From CAZNPU01 sp964575335 (GTDB lineage Bacteria; Planctomycetota; Phycisphaerae; Phycisphaerales; SM1A02), in the NCBI GenBank assembly GCA_964575335.1, contig CAZNPU010000027.1:1-52947 (forward strand): a stretch of DNA of 52,947 nucleotides, read 5' to 3'. The translations under genes were made by a program, and so were the position numbers. Positions 43,959 to 51,428 of this stretch are shown one piece after another. The notes beneath the pieces are model-generated. The model saw only the letters and a list, made by a program, of their open reading frames with translations, did not search any database and was not told the DNA's origin. Numbering within the stretch: the first letter of the stretch is position 1; each line of letters starts with the position of its first letter.

Positions 43959-45020
43959 TCAACTGCGGGCAGGCGGCGGTGGAGTGCTTTCGGTGGAACT
44001 GGTGTGGGTTTCGCGCTCGCGTTCACGTTCGTGCTCGCGGCGATAATGCTCCCCCTCGCGATAGTGGTGCCGCTCTCGACTCGGCACGCCAACCCACCCG
44101 CCAATGGCCGCCACCGCAGCGCCCAAGAGCAGCGCAACCAGTGTCCACCAGGATGCGCCGGCAGCGGTGTCTGCAGCCTGCTGCATATCCTGTTGCTGTT
44201 GAGACTGCTGGGCTGGTGATTGCTGCTGCTGTGGCTGCTGGGCCATTGCGCCGCCTGCGCTTCCGCTGCTGCCACCGTAGCTGCTTTCCCACTCCTGCAG
44301 AATCTGCTGCGCTTCGTTGCGACTGAGATTGCTGTGAGTGAGCATCACGATAATTGCGTTCTCGCGATCAGCCTGCTGCGGCTGCTGGCTTTGCAGTACG
44401 GGAAGCACCGCGTTGAGCATTTCCTGCTCAGCCTGCTGGGCCTGGTTTGGGTCGATGTCCTGCCGCTGCTGCACAAGAAGTCGAATCTCCTGCTGAACGG
44501 CCTGGGTATCAACCTGCTGATCTCCGGCGGCACCCAGTTGCTGCGCAACTTCCGTTCCCATGCCTTGGAACATGTTTCCCATTGCGCCCAGTGCGCCGCC
44601 GAGGATTGCCCCGCCTGCTGATGTCACCAGGAATGCGCTGATGGCCGTTACAGTGCACCATGTGACAAAGCCGTGCAGGGCCGCATTGCCCGGGCGCACA
44701 TACCCGCACAGCCACCCGGTCACAAGGCCGCCAAGAAACAGCGAGACCAGGCCGGTGATAAGCCACCAGATGCCTGCGCCTAAGCCAAAGCCCTGTTGAT
44801 TGGCGCTGGGGTCGACGACAGTGAGACCAATCGCCAATCCAAGCACGGTAAGGACAATCTGGCTGGCTATTGCCGTAACCGTACCGGCGAGGATGGCCCC
44901 CCATGAGGCGCGACCGATGACCCCGGCGGGCGCGCGGTATTCTTCAACTCGCGCCGCCACGATGGCCTCGGGCACGATTTCCGCGCGAGGCGGCTCTTGA
45001 ATTCTGGATTGCTGAATCAT
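43959..45020 (-). CDS. Membrane protein with glutamine-rich cytoplasmic segment
   Basis: From 45020 (GGAGG 6-7 nt upstream) the protein is 353 aa. Three or four membrane segments lie near the N-terminus: ~38-66 (SWGAILAGTVTAIASQIVLTVLGLAIG), ~84-107 and ~115-148. A glutamine-rich linker (~170-295, with QQPQQQQSPAQQSQQQQ) follows, then a final membrane segment (~300-323) and an Arg/Glu-rich tail. The N-terminal SWGAxxAG...GLGIGLxxxDP pattern resembles a membrane family found with stress genes in Alphaproteobacteria, sometimes labelled PhnA-like. Function unknown. Confidence 0.7.
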   Translation of the reverse strand: MIQQSRIQEPPRAEIVPEAIVAARVEEYRAPAGVIGRASWGAILAGTVTAIASQIVLTVLGLAIGLTVVDPSANQQGFGLGAGIWWLITGLVSLFLGGLVTGWLCGYVRPGNAALHGFVTWCTVTAISAFLVTSAGGAILGGALGAMGNMFQGMGTEVAQQLGAAGDQQVDTQAVQQEIRLLVQQRQDIDPNQAQQAEQEMLNAVLPVLQSQQPQQADRENAIIVMLTHSNLSRNEAQQILQEWESSYGGSSGSAGGAMAQQPQQQQSPAQQSQQQQDMQQAADTAAGASWWTLVALLLGAAVAAIGGWVGVPSRERHHYREGEHYRREHERERERETHTSSTESTPPPPARS

Positions 45021-45543
45021 CAGAAACCTCCAAATGGCTGTTGTCGATGACGCCTGCTGCATCGGCGCGACGCGATACGATGCGCGGTCGGTATTGCTGT
45101 CCATCATGCATGTCGAAGTCGCATGCAATCACACACAATCTGACTTGAAGCAAAGTGCATACTTCCACACGGGTTAGGTTAGACGTGCCCCGATCAGCAG
45201 CCCCATAGAGCTAAGTTACTAACTTTCACTTGTTTATTGCGCAATGCGGCCACGGCAATAATCCAGGTGGACATATGCGCAGTGCTGCGATTCGTGATGC
45301 GCTGATGAGTGAAATTAAGAAGCCCAAAGTATTCGCGGAACAATCGCGATGACTCCGGTAGGCGAGTTGCGCCGTGAGGATTATTGTCACGTTTGCCCGT
45401 TGCATCATGATGATCGCAGATGATTGCATCTGCATACATGCGCATGCACAAGCGCTGTCAGCGGCCTGTCTCCTTCTTCATTCATTGTGCAAAAACGATT
45501 TGAGATCAACGCCACACGCGATTTGTATTCGTGGAGTTACATG
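45021..45543. other. Gene-free divergent stretch upstream of the YciE-like gene
   Basis: These 523 bp separate divergent genes and must carry both promoters. A 25-codon frame at 45276 has no supporting features. TTCATTCATT occurs at 45477-45486, 58 bp before the YciE-like start. Confidence 0.35.
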
Positions 45544-46038
45544 ATGAAGCTCAACACACTCAACGATCTTCTGGTATCAGAACTGAAAGACCTCTACAGC
45601 GCTGAAACGCAGCTGCTGAAGGCGTTGCCGCGCATGGCGAAATCCGCCAAATCGCCGAGCCTGAAACAGGCATTCGAGGAACACACCAAAGCGACGGAAG
45701 AACATCGCAATCGACTCGAGCGGATTCTTTCGGATCTTGATGCGAGCCCGCGCGGACGCAAATGTGCCGGCATGGAGGGCCTGATCGAGGAGGGCAAGGA
45801 AATCATGGAAATGGATGGTGATGCTGCAGTCCATGATGCAGCATTGATCGCTGCGGCGCAGCGCGTTGAACATTACGAGATTGCTGCGTATGGCACTGCA
45901 CGCACCTATGCGAACATGCTCGGCATGTCTGAGGCAGCCCGATTGCTGCAGACCACGCTTGATGAAGAGGAAGCCACCGACCAGAAGCTGACTGACATTG
46001 CTGAGTCGGAGGTGAACCAGAAAGCCGCCCAGCATTGA
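45544..46038 (+). CDS. DUF892 / YciE-YciF-like ferritin-fold protein
   Basis: The 164-aa helical protein starts MKLNTLNDLLVSELKDLYSAETQLLKALPRMAKSAKSP, the DUF892 opening. The four-helix bundle has ferritin-type carboxylate/His positions such as EEHRNRLERIL, AAQRVEHYEIAAYGTARTYA and TTLDEEEATDQKLTDIAE. YciE/YciF-like proteins are stress-induced and bind di-iron sites in several structures. ATG 45544 is preferred over 45541 because GGAG at 45533-45536 then sits 7 nt upstream. Confidence 0.9.
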   Translation: MKLNTLNDLLVSELKDLYSAETQLLKALPRMAKSAKSPSLKQAFEEHTKATEEHRNRLERILSDLDASPRGRKCAGMEGLIEEGKEIMEMDGDAAVHDAALIAAAQRVEHYEIAAYGTARTYANMLGMSEAARLLQTTLDEEEATDQKLTDIAESEVNQKAAQH

Positions 46039-46453
46039 CCGTGATGATCAGGTGTTGTGTTGTGACGCTCTACGAAAATTGTTCGAGCATCCCGGAGATC
46101 GGACATTCATTTATTTATTGAAAGCAGTACGCGCAGTCACATGTATGCGTTTGCTCTTTCATGTTCATGGTGTTGTGCGTTGTTCTTAATGTCATAGCGC
46201 GCACGGTTCAATCCGGTATGGTTCCTATGGTCCAGCCGGCAGCATCGTTCGAAGATCAATCGGGCAGCGCGCTTCTGCAACTTGTATGTATGTTGTGATT
46301 GAACGACAGGCAGATGCCCATGCTCGCGCATGAATCATGGCGCACGCCGACGCCCCAACGTGGTATGTGATGGGCGATTGAAGCCGCCCGATCAGCAGAA
46401 CGGATATTCGGTGCCACCCAAACAACAGACAGACATAAGGAAGGAATCAGACC
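46039..46453. other. Intergenic stretch between YciE-like and PRC-barrel genes
   Basis: 415 bp without a supportable gene. An AT-rich ATTCATTTATTTATTG lies at 46105-46120. It may hold the PRC gene promoter, but no specific hexamers are identified. Confidence 0.35.
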
Positions 46454-48154
46454 ATGAAGAGACGAATGATTTATGGCGTGACGACCATGTCGGTCGCCGC
46501 GGCCATCACGTTGTCGACGATCGCACAGGATGTGCCCGGCCGTGACACGCCCACTCGCGATCGTCCACAGCAGCCGCAGCCGGGGCAGCGTCCCGGCATG
46601 GGACAGCAGCAAGGAATGGACGCTCAGCGCGTGCAGTTTGTACGCGCCAGTCGCCTTATCGGTACAGACGTTTCAAGCATGCAGGGCCAGAATCTTGGGG
46701 AGATCAACAACCTCGCCATCGACACGCAGGAAGGCCAGGTGGCGTATGTCATTGTGTCGCCCGGCGGCGAGCTGAATCTGGAAGGCGATCAGCTCCTGGC
46801 GATTCCCTTTGAAACATTCCGCATCACCCAGGGACAGGAGTACGGCGTCGAGCGCGCTGTGCTGACAATCGACAAGAACCGGCTTCAGCAGGCTCCCCAT
46901 ATTCAGAAAGACAACTGGAACCAGTTGGCCAATCAGCAATTCGCCAACCAGGTGTATCAGTTCTATGGAGCTGATCCGTATTGGCGCGATCAAGCCGGCA
47001 CACAGCCGCCCGGACAACGCCCCGGCGATACACCGCCGACTCGACCAGGCGCCGGTACGACCCAGCCCGGAGCAGGCAGCCCCACCCCTCCACCCGGCTC
47101 AGGCGATCCCTCACGCCCCGGAACCCCCGGAACCTCTCCCGACAACTCCGGGGCTCAGGATCCTGCCTCGCCCAGTCGTCCCGGTGGTATGCAACAACCC
47201 CCCGGCCAAGGCGCCCAGACACGTCAGCCCGGAGCACAGGCTGGCGCTTATGGCCAGTTGAAACTCGTCCGCGCCAGTGATGTGCTTGGCGCCAACATCG
47301 AAGACATGCGCAATCAGGAGCTTGGCGAGGTCGATGATCTGGTGATCACCACTGACCGCGGTCGAGTGGCGTATGCGATTCTCACCACGGGCGGCGTTTT
47401 GGGTATGGGCGAAGACCTTCGTGCTGTGCCCTGGCAGGCTTTGAATGTTCCGCAGGCCAGCCTCGAGCAGGAGCCGCGCATGGTGCTGAACATCGATAAG
47501 GATCGGCTCGAACAGGCTCCGTCGTTCAGCCGCCAGGATTGGCCCAACCTTGCTGATCAACAGTGGGCCCGTCAGGTGCATGCGTTCTATGGCACCGATG
47601 TGGACTGGGTGTACGGCATTGAATCGTCGGACGAACGCGACAATCTGCGCGGATGGGGTCCAAACGATCAGTACGGCCGCCTGTTCAATCCGCAGTCCAT
47701 TACCACGATCAGCGGGCAAGTCGTCAGCAAGCAGAACTTCACGCCTCCGGGCGCTCAGGCTCAAGGCGTGCTGCTGAACATCATGGAAGACGGCGAGACC
47801 ATACAGGTTCATCTTGGCCCGTACAGCTACATGCAGCGTCAGTCAGTGCAGATCGAAGCTGGCGATCAGGTTGAGATCACCGGCAGCCGCGTGATGCATC
47901 AGGGCCAGGAAGTCATCATGGCCAGCCAAGTGCGCGTGAACGGCCAGACCATTCAGTTGCGCGATCAAACTGGCCGCCCGATGTGGCAGACCGACCAGCA
48001 ACAACCAGGCATGCAACCCGGCGGTCAGCGACCCGGTCAACAGCCTGGCGGGCAGCGGCCCGGCCAGCCCAGCCAGCCCGGTCGTCCCGGCGGCACGCAG
48101 CCCGGAACAGGCGGCGGCAGCACACCTGGAACAGGAACCCCCGATCGGCCATAA
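46454..48154 (+). CDS. Exported protein with two PRC-barrel modules and Pro/Gly-rich linkers
   Basis: The 566-aa protein has a signal peptide (~1-24). A ~118-aa module occurs twice, at about 60-177 and 269-386. Each copy has a PRC-barrel (RASRLIGTDVSSMQGQNLGEI..., RASDVLGANIEDMRNQELGEV...) and an identical-style tail (TIDKNRLQQAPHI...QFYGADPYW and NIDKDRLEQAPSF...AFYGTDVDW). A Pro/Gly/Thr-rich linker (~180-265) separates them. Residues ~415-500 look like an OB-type domain (ISGQVVSKQNFTPPGAQAQGVLLNI). A Gly/Gln/Pro-rich tail ends the protein. AAGGAA precedes the ATG. PRC-barrels bind proteins or RNA; an exported two-module form suggests an envelope matrix or stress role (inference). Confidence 0.85.
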   Translation: MKRRMIYGVTTMSVAAAITLSTIAQDVPGRDTPTRDRPQQPQPGQRPGMGQQQGMDAQRVQFVRASRLIGTDVSSMQGQNLGEINNLAIDTQEGQVAYVIVSPGGELNLEGDQLLAIPFETFRITQGQEYGVERAVLTIDKNRLQQAPHIQKDNWNQLANQQFANQVYQFYGADPYWRDQAGTQPPGQRPGDTPPTRPGAGTTQPGAGSPTPPPGSGDPSRPGTPGTSPDNSGAQDPASPSRPGGMQQPPGQGAQTRQPGAQAGAYGQLKLVRASDVLGANIEDMRNQELGEVDDLVITTDRGRVAYAILTTGGVLGMGEDLRAVPWQALNVPQASLEQEPRMVLNIDKDRLEQAPSFSRQDWPNLADQQWARQVHAFYGTDVDWVYGIESSDERDNLRGWGPNDQYGRLFNPQSITTISGQVVSKQNFTPPGAQAQGVLLNIMEDGETIQVHLGPYSYMQRQSVQIEAGDQVEITGSRVMHQGQEVIMASQVRVNGQTIQLRDQTGRPMWQTDQQQPGMQPGGQRPGQQPGGQRPGQPSQPGRPGGTQPGTGGGSTPGTGTPDRP

Positions 48155-48192
48155 CTCCTTTGCGTGCACGTTTGCGTTTGTGATCCCCGCCC

Positions 48193-48265
48193 GCGGGGGC
48201 TTTCACGCTGCCAACCGATTCGACTATTAGCGAATCAACCGGCGTGAGGCCCCCGCGCCGTTTTT
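48193..48265 (+). terminator. Strong two-tier terminator after the PRC-barrel gene
   Basis: GCGGGGGCTTTCACGC (48193-48208) pairs with GCGTGAGGCCCCCGC (48242-48256), with one small bulge. Inside it GATTCG pairs with CGAATC around ACTATTAG, and TTTTT follows at 48261-48265. It begins about 40 bp past the stop codon. Confidence 0.85.
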
Positions 48266-48466
48266 GCTCGATGTTTACGACCGTTGAATTGATCGGGCCC
48301 GTTCAACCTGTTCAAAGAGAAGGCATAAATAACACATGCCTTGCTGACCGCTGGGGGCAAGTGATGATGAGGAAACATTGCTGCGGGCGTTTCACCTGCG
48401 CGTCAGGCGTGTGTACACATCCATCACCCTGTCGCATGCGGTGTGTGCTGCTGCATGTTTTCCATG

Positions 48467-49048
48467 TCACATTGTGATTACTGCAGCGGGAGAACCATTG
48501 CTGGTTGGCTTGCTCATAACGACGCTGCGGTAATTGGTTACGCCGGTCCACGAAATGAAATCGACGATGCGATAGCCGCGGCGGCTGTAAAGGTTGATCA
48601 GATGCGTCGCCTGTTCCGAGGTGTCAAGCGCGATCGCTGCGGCGCCGTCATCACATGCCATTTGCTCAACATGGTTCAGCAATCGTGATGCAATCCCCCG
48701 GCCCTGCCACTGCGGATCAACTGCGAACTGCTCAAACCAGCCGACATCGGGTCGATCGTAAATCGCCACGCCGGTGGTGTTTCGCACGCCCTGAAGGCTG
48801 TTGCGGGTATTGTTCAATGGTGGGTGATAGACGATCACGCCGACGATGCGATCTGTGACTTCAGCAACAAAGCTCAATCCTCCCTCCAACCGTTCGCGCG
48901 TCACAGCATCGTCCTGATGCGAAGCCAGAAACCGCATTCCCGCTTCTGCCAGCGGTCGATAGGCGCGGTGCAGCATTGCGGTGAGTTGGGTGACGTTATC
49001 AGTTGATTGCCACGGGCGAACAACAAGATCAATTGGGGGAGTGTCCAT
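48467..49048 (-). CDS. GNAT-family N-acetyltransferase
   Basis: The 193-aa protein has the acetyl-CoA-binding motif A as QFAVDPQWQGRGIASRLLNHVE, followed by AIALDTSEQATHLINLYSRRGYRIVDF, the usual GNAT ending. It acetylates an amine of unknown identity, using acetyl-CoA. The start at 49048 is taken because AGGG lies about 8 nt upstream and the family begins near here; the frame extends to 49378. It is close to, and on the same strand as, the metallophosphoesterase pair. Confidence 0.82.
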   Translation of the reverse strand: MDTPPIDLVVRPWQSTDNVTQLTAMLHRAYRPLAEAGMRFLASHQDDAVTRERLEGGLSFVAEVTDRIVGVIVYHPPLNNTRNSLQGVRNTTGVAIYDRPDVGWFEQFAVDPQWQGRGIASRLLNHVEQMACDDGAAAIALDTSEQATHLINLYSRRGYRIVDFISWTGVTNYRSVVMSKPTSNGSPAAVITM

Positions 49049-49127
49049 GGATATGCCCTGGCGGGAAAGATCGCTGCCGTTATTCTCGCTTTCACCGCGC
49101 TCAGCATATCGCAATGCAGCGTCTTGC

Positions 49128-49853
49128 TCACACTTCCACAACCAGAAACGGCTGTTTGAGCACGCGCCGCAGCACATGGCTGGAGCAGTTGTAAACCGGC
49201 ACGCCGCGCATCGTCTGGCCCTTATGAACGCCGTGATGGGCGTGGCCGTGAAATACGGCCGTGACTTGAAAACGATCGATCGTCTCAGCCAGACGCGAAC
49301 ACCCCAGAAACGGAACGATCTCCGCCGGCTCGCCCTTGACTGTTTCAAAAATCGGCGAGTAATGGAGCACAACGACAATGCGTGAGTTGTTCAGGGCGAC
49401 CAGCGAGTGCTCCAGCGCGAGCGCTTCCTGTACAGCTGCTGCAACAAAGTTCTTGGTGGCTTCTTCGCCAAACGATCCCAGCATGTGATTGCCGAAGCCG
49501 CCGCCAAATCCTTTCACGCCCGCAAATCCCACGCCGCCAAACTGAAAGGCCTCGTCTTCCAAAAACGTGACGTTGGCCTTGCTGAGAATGCGCTTGACCT
49601 CTTCGATCTTCCCGCTGTGGTGATCGTGATTGCCCAGCACCGCGACGATGGGAATCTTCAGAACGCTCAAGTCGGCTGCAAGTGTCTCAGCCTCTTCCGG
49701 CGCGCCCAGATGCGTCAGATCGCCGCACAGCGCAAGCACATCGGCTTTCTTCGACACATCAGCGAACAATTGACGATGTTCGCCCGGGCGCGTCTTGTGC
49801 GTATGCAGGTCGCCCACCGCTGCGACACGAATTTTTTTGCTTTGTGCGGTCAT
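49128..49853 (-). CDS. Calcineurin-like metallophosphoesterase
   Basis: The 241-aa protein carries the full metal set: VGDLHTHK (Asp15, His17), CGDLTH (Asp45), GNHDHHS (Asn75, His76) and HGHAHHG near the C-terminus. These are the dinuclear-metal ligands of calcineurin-like phosphoesterases. Substrates in the family range from cyclic nucleotides to nucleic acids and phosphoproteins; none can be inferred here directly. Its start codon overlaps the stop of the upstream nucleotidyltransferase gene (ATGA at 49850-49853), so both are made from one mRNA. Confidence 0.88.
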   Translation of the reverse strand: MTAQSKKIRVAAVGDLHTHKTRPGEHRQLFADVSKKADVLALCGDLTHLGAPEEAETLAADLSVLKIPIVAVLGNHDHHSGKIEEVKRILSKANVTFLEDEAFQFGGVGFAGVKGFGGGFGNHMLGSFGEEATKNFVAAAVQEALALEHSLVALNNSRIVVVLHYSPIFETVKGEPAEIVPFLGCSRLAETIDRFQVTAVFHGHAHHGVHKGQTMRGVPVYNCSSHVLRRVLKQPFLVVEV

Positions 49854-50602
49854 CCGTATTTGTCATCGCCGACCAGGTCGGCGAAGCCCCATTCATCGAT
49901 GTCAATCTGAAAATCATCGCGCGAGAAGATGCGTCCGCGGCACACTTTCTTGCGAGGCAGGGGCAGCGTGCGCTGGATGCTGAGCCGTTTGAGCAGCTCG
50001 TCCATCAGCCAGTCGGGAATCAACCCGCGCTCCGACGGATACACGTACCGGAAATTCAACAGATGCATCAGCAGCACTTCCCAGTGCTGATCCATGTGGC
50101 GAAGCAGCCGCCGCCAGTCGATCGCGTGGTGTTGCTTGAGTATCAGGTGAACCACATCGTTGCCGTCGTATTTGGCGCGATCCTTGATGAACGCCTTGGA
50201 CCAGATCAATTCCGTTGGCGGCAGCAGCTTGATCTTCAACCCCATCACCTTGTAGATATGAAGCTCCTTGAACCACTCGTCGGTGACTATGGCGATCATG
50301 TTTGCTGAGCCGAACACCACATCGCAGAAGTATCGGCCTTTGATCACCTTCGCCAGCCAGCGCTCGTCTTCAACTTCGGTTTTGAAGCCGGCATCGGCAC
50401 ACGCCTGCAGCAGACGCGGGTAATCGCTCGGGCGGCAGAAGATGTCGAGATCCTTGGTGATACGTTCGTGACCGACGTAAACATTCACCGCGAAGGTTCC
50501 GCCAAGCCGGTAAGGAATCCGCGTTCGTTCAAGAGCCTTGAGCAAACTGGTGTAGAAGGCTCGTTCTGTGGCAAGAGGTCGTCCGTTGCGTCGGTGTGGC
50601 AT
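49850..50602 (-). CDS. Nucleotidyltransferase-fold protein (MNT/AbiEii-like)
   Basis: The 250-aa protein has the polymerase-beta-type motif GGTFAVNVYVGHERITKDLDI: Gly-Gly at 34-35 and Asp51/Asp53 of the DxD. These are the nucleotide- and metal-binding residues of NTases. The rest is helical and lacks recognisable tRNA- or antibiotic-binding sequence. Similar stand-alone NTases include AbiEii/HEPN-MNT relatives, but no HEPN or RHH partner is adjacent. The start is ATG 50602; the frame is open to 50674 with non-family sequence. It is followed by the metallophosphoesterase with a 4-bp overlap. Confidence 0.78.
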   Translation of the reverse strand: MPHRRNGRPLATERAFYTSLLKALERTRIPYRLGGTFAVNVYVGHERITKDLDIFCRPSDYPRLLQACADAGFKTEVEDERWLAKVIKGRYFCDVVFGSANMIAIVTDEWFKELHIYKVMGLKIKLLPPTELIWSKAFIKDRAKYDGNDVVHLILKQHHAIDWRRLLRHMDQHWEVLLMHLLNFRYVYPSERGLIPDWLMDELLKRLSIQRTLPLPRKKVCRGRIFSRDDFQIDIDEWGFADLVGDDKYG

Positions 50603-51100
50603 GCGGCGGCGACATCCAGGTGCGGCAACAGCGATTTCAAGCGGGAAAGTTCCCGCAGTCCAACGAACAGACAAATGGTAGGAATCATCAGCGACGCCAG
50701 CCGCACATCAATGTCGACTGGGGCGGATTCCTGCAGAAACCAACCTGATGAAAGATCATCACTGCGCTGTCTATCGCGCTGTTGATGATGCTGAAGCTGC
50801 CGGCTGGTGCGCAGCGCTTTTCTGCCGCGCCTGTTCTTCCAGTTCATCCCCCACAGCCCGCCAGCGCGGCTCCGCTTCACAGCAGCAGACCGGATCATCG
50901 CATTCGGTCACCTCGTCATGCATCGTGTGAAAGCGCTGCGTTGGCGGTTGAGTCCGCTCGGCATGCGAAGACGTGGACGCGGTTATCGCACGGCCTGTTT
51001 CATTTCGTTGTTCATCGCGTGGCATTGCCAATATTACGATGCGCAATGGACGATGTATTGCGTTTCCTGTTGAGGCTGGCACGTCAATGGTGCGTTCTTC
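50603..51100. other. Gene-free stretch upstream of the nucleotidyltransferase
   Basis: 498 bp without a supportable gene. A minus-strand frame (to 50898) overlaps the nucleotidyltransferase start and shows no family match. Another, starting at 50923, encodes a Cys-rich short peptide but has no SD. I would not annotate either. Confidence 0.4.
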
Positions 51101-51391
51101 CTACCCGATCTGCGTCAGCCGGTGTACGTGCATTTCCTCCACCAGGTCCGCCGCCTGCTTCTTGAATTGCTGTAAATGCGGCGATTCCAGATGCGCATCC
51201 AGCTCCTTCTCGCTGGTCCATTTCTCATAAAAGTAAAACAGCGAAGGATCATCATTGGCTACATGTAGGTCGTACATAATGCAGCCATGCTCCTTGTGCG
51301 TGGGCTCGATCAATGCGCGCAATGCCTCTCGCACGGTATGTTCCTTGCCGGGTTTGGCTTTGATGCGAGCGATGACGATAAGCTGAGACAT
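51101..51391 (-). CDS. Antibiotic biosynthesis monooxygenase (ABM/YgiN-like) domain protein
   Basis: The 96-aa protein is a single ABM ferredoxin-like domain: MSQLIVIARIKAKPGKEHTVREAL, GCIMYDLHVANDDPSLFYFYEKWTSEKELDAHLESPHLQQF. Dimeric ABM proteins act as cofactor-free monooxygenases or in quinol chemistry (YgiN). AGGA lies just upstream of the ATG. The stop is 10 bp from the window's thiC frame region but the two are separate genes on the same strand. Confidence 0.9.
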   Translation of the reverse strand: MSQLIVIARIKAKPGKEHTVREALRALIEPTHKEHGCIMYDLHVANDDPSLFYFYEKWTSEKELDAHLESPHLQQFKKQAADLVEEMHVHRLTQIG

Positions 51392-51428
51392 GAGTTCCTG
51401 CTCAATTGGAAAGTGCGTGATGACAGCG

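Noticed and set aside
45276..45353. 25-codon peptide MRSAAIRDALMSEIKK...
   Set aside because: Too short and no SD or conserved motif to support it.
50485..50898. 137-codon minus-strand frame with one hydrophobic stretch
   Set aside because: Overlaps the nucleotidyltransferase start, no SD and no similarity; may be a small membrane protein but is not supportable.
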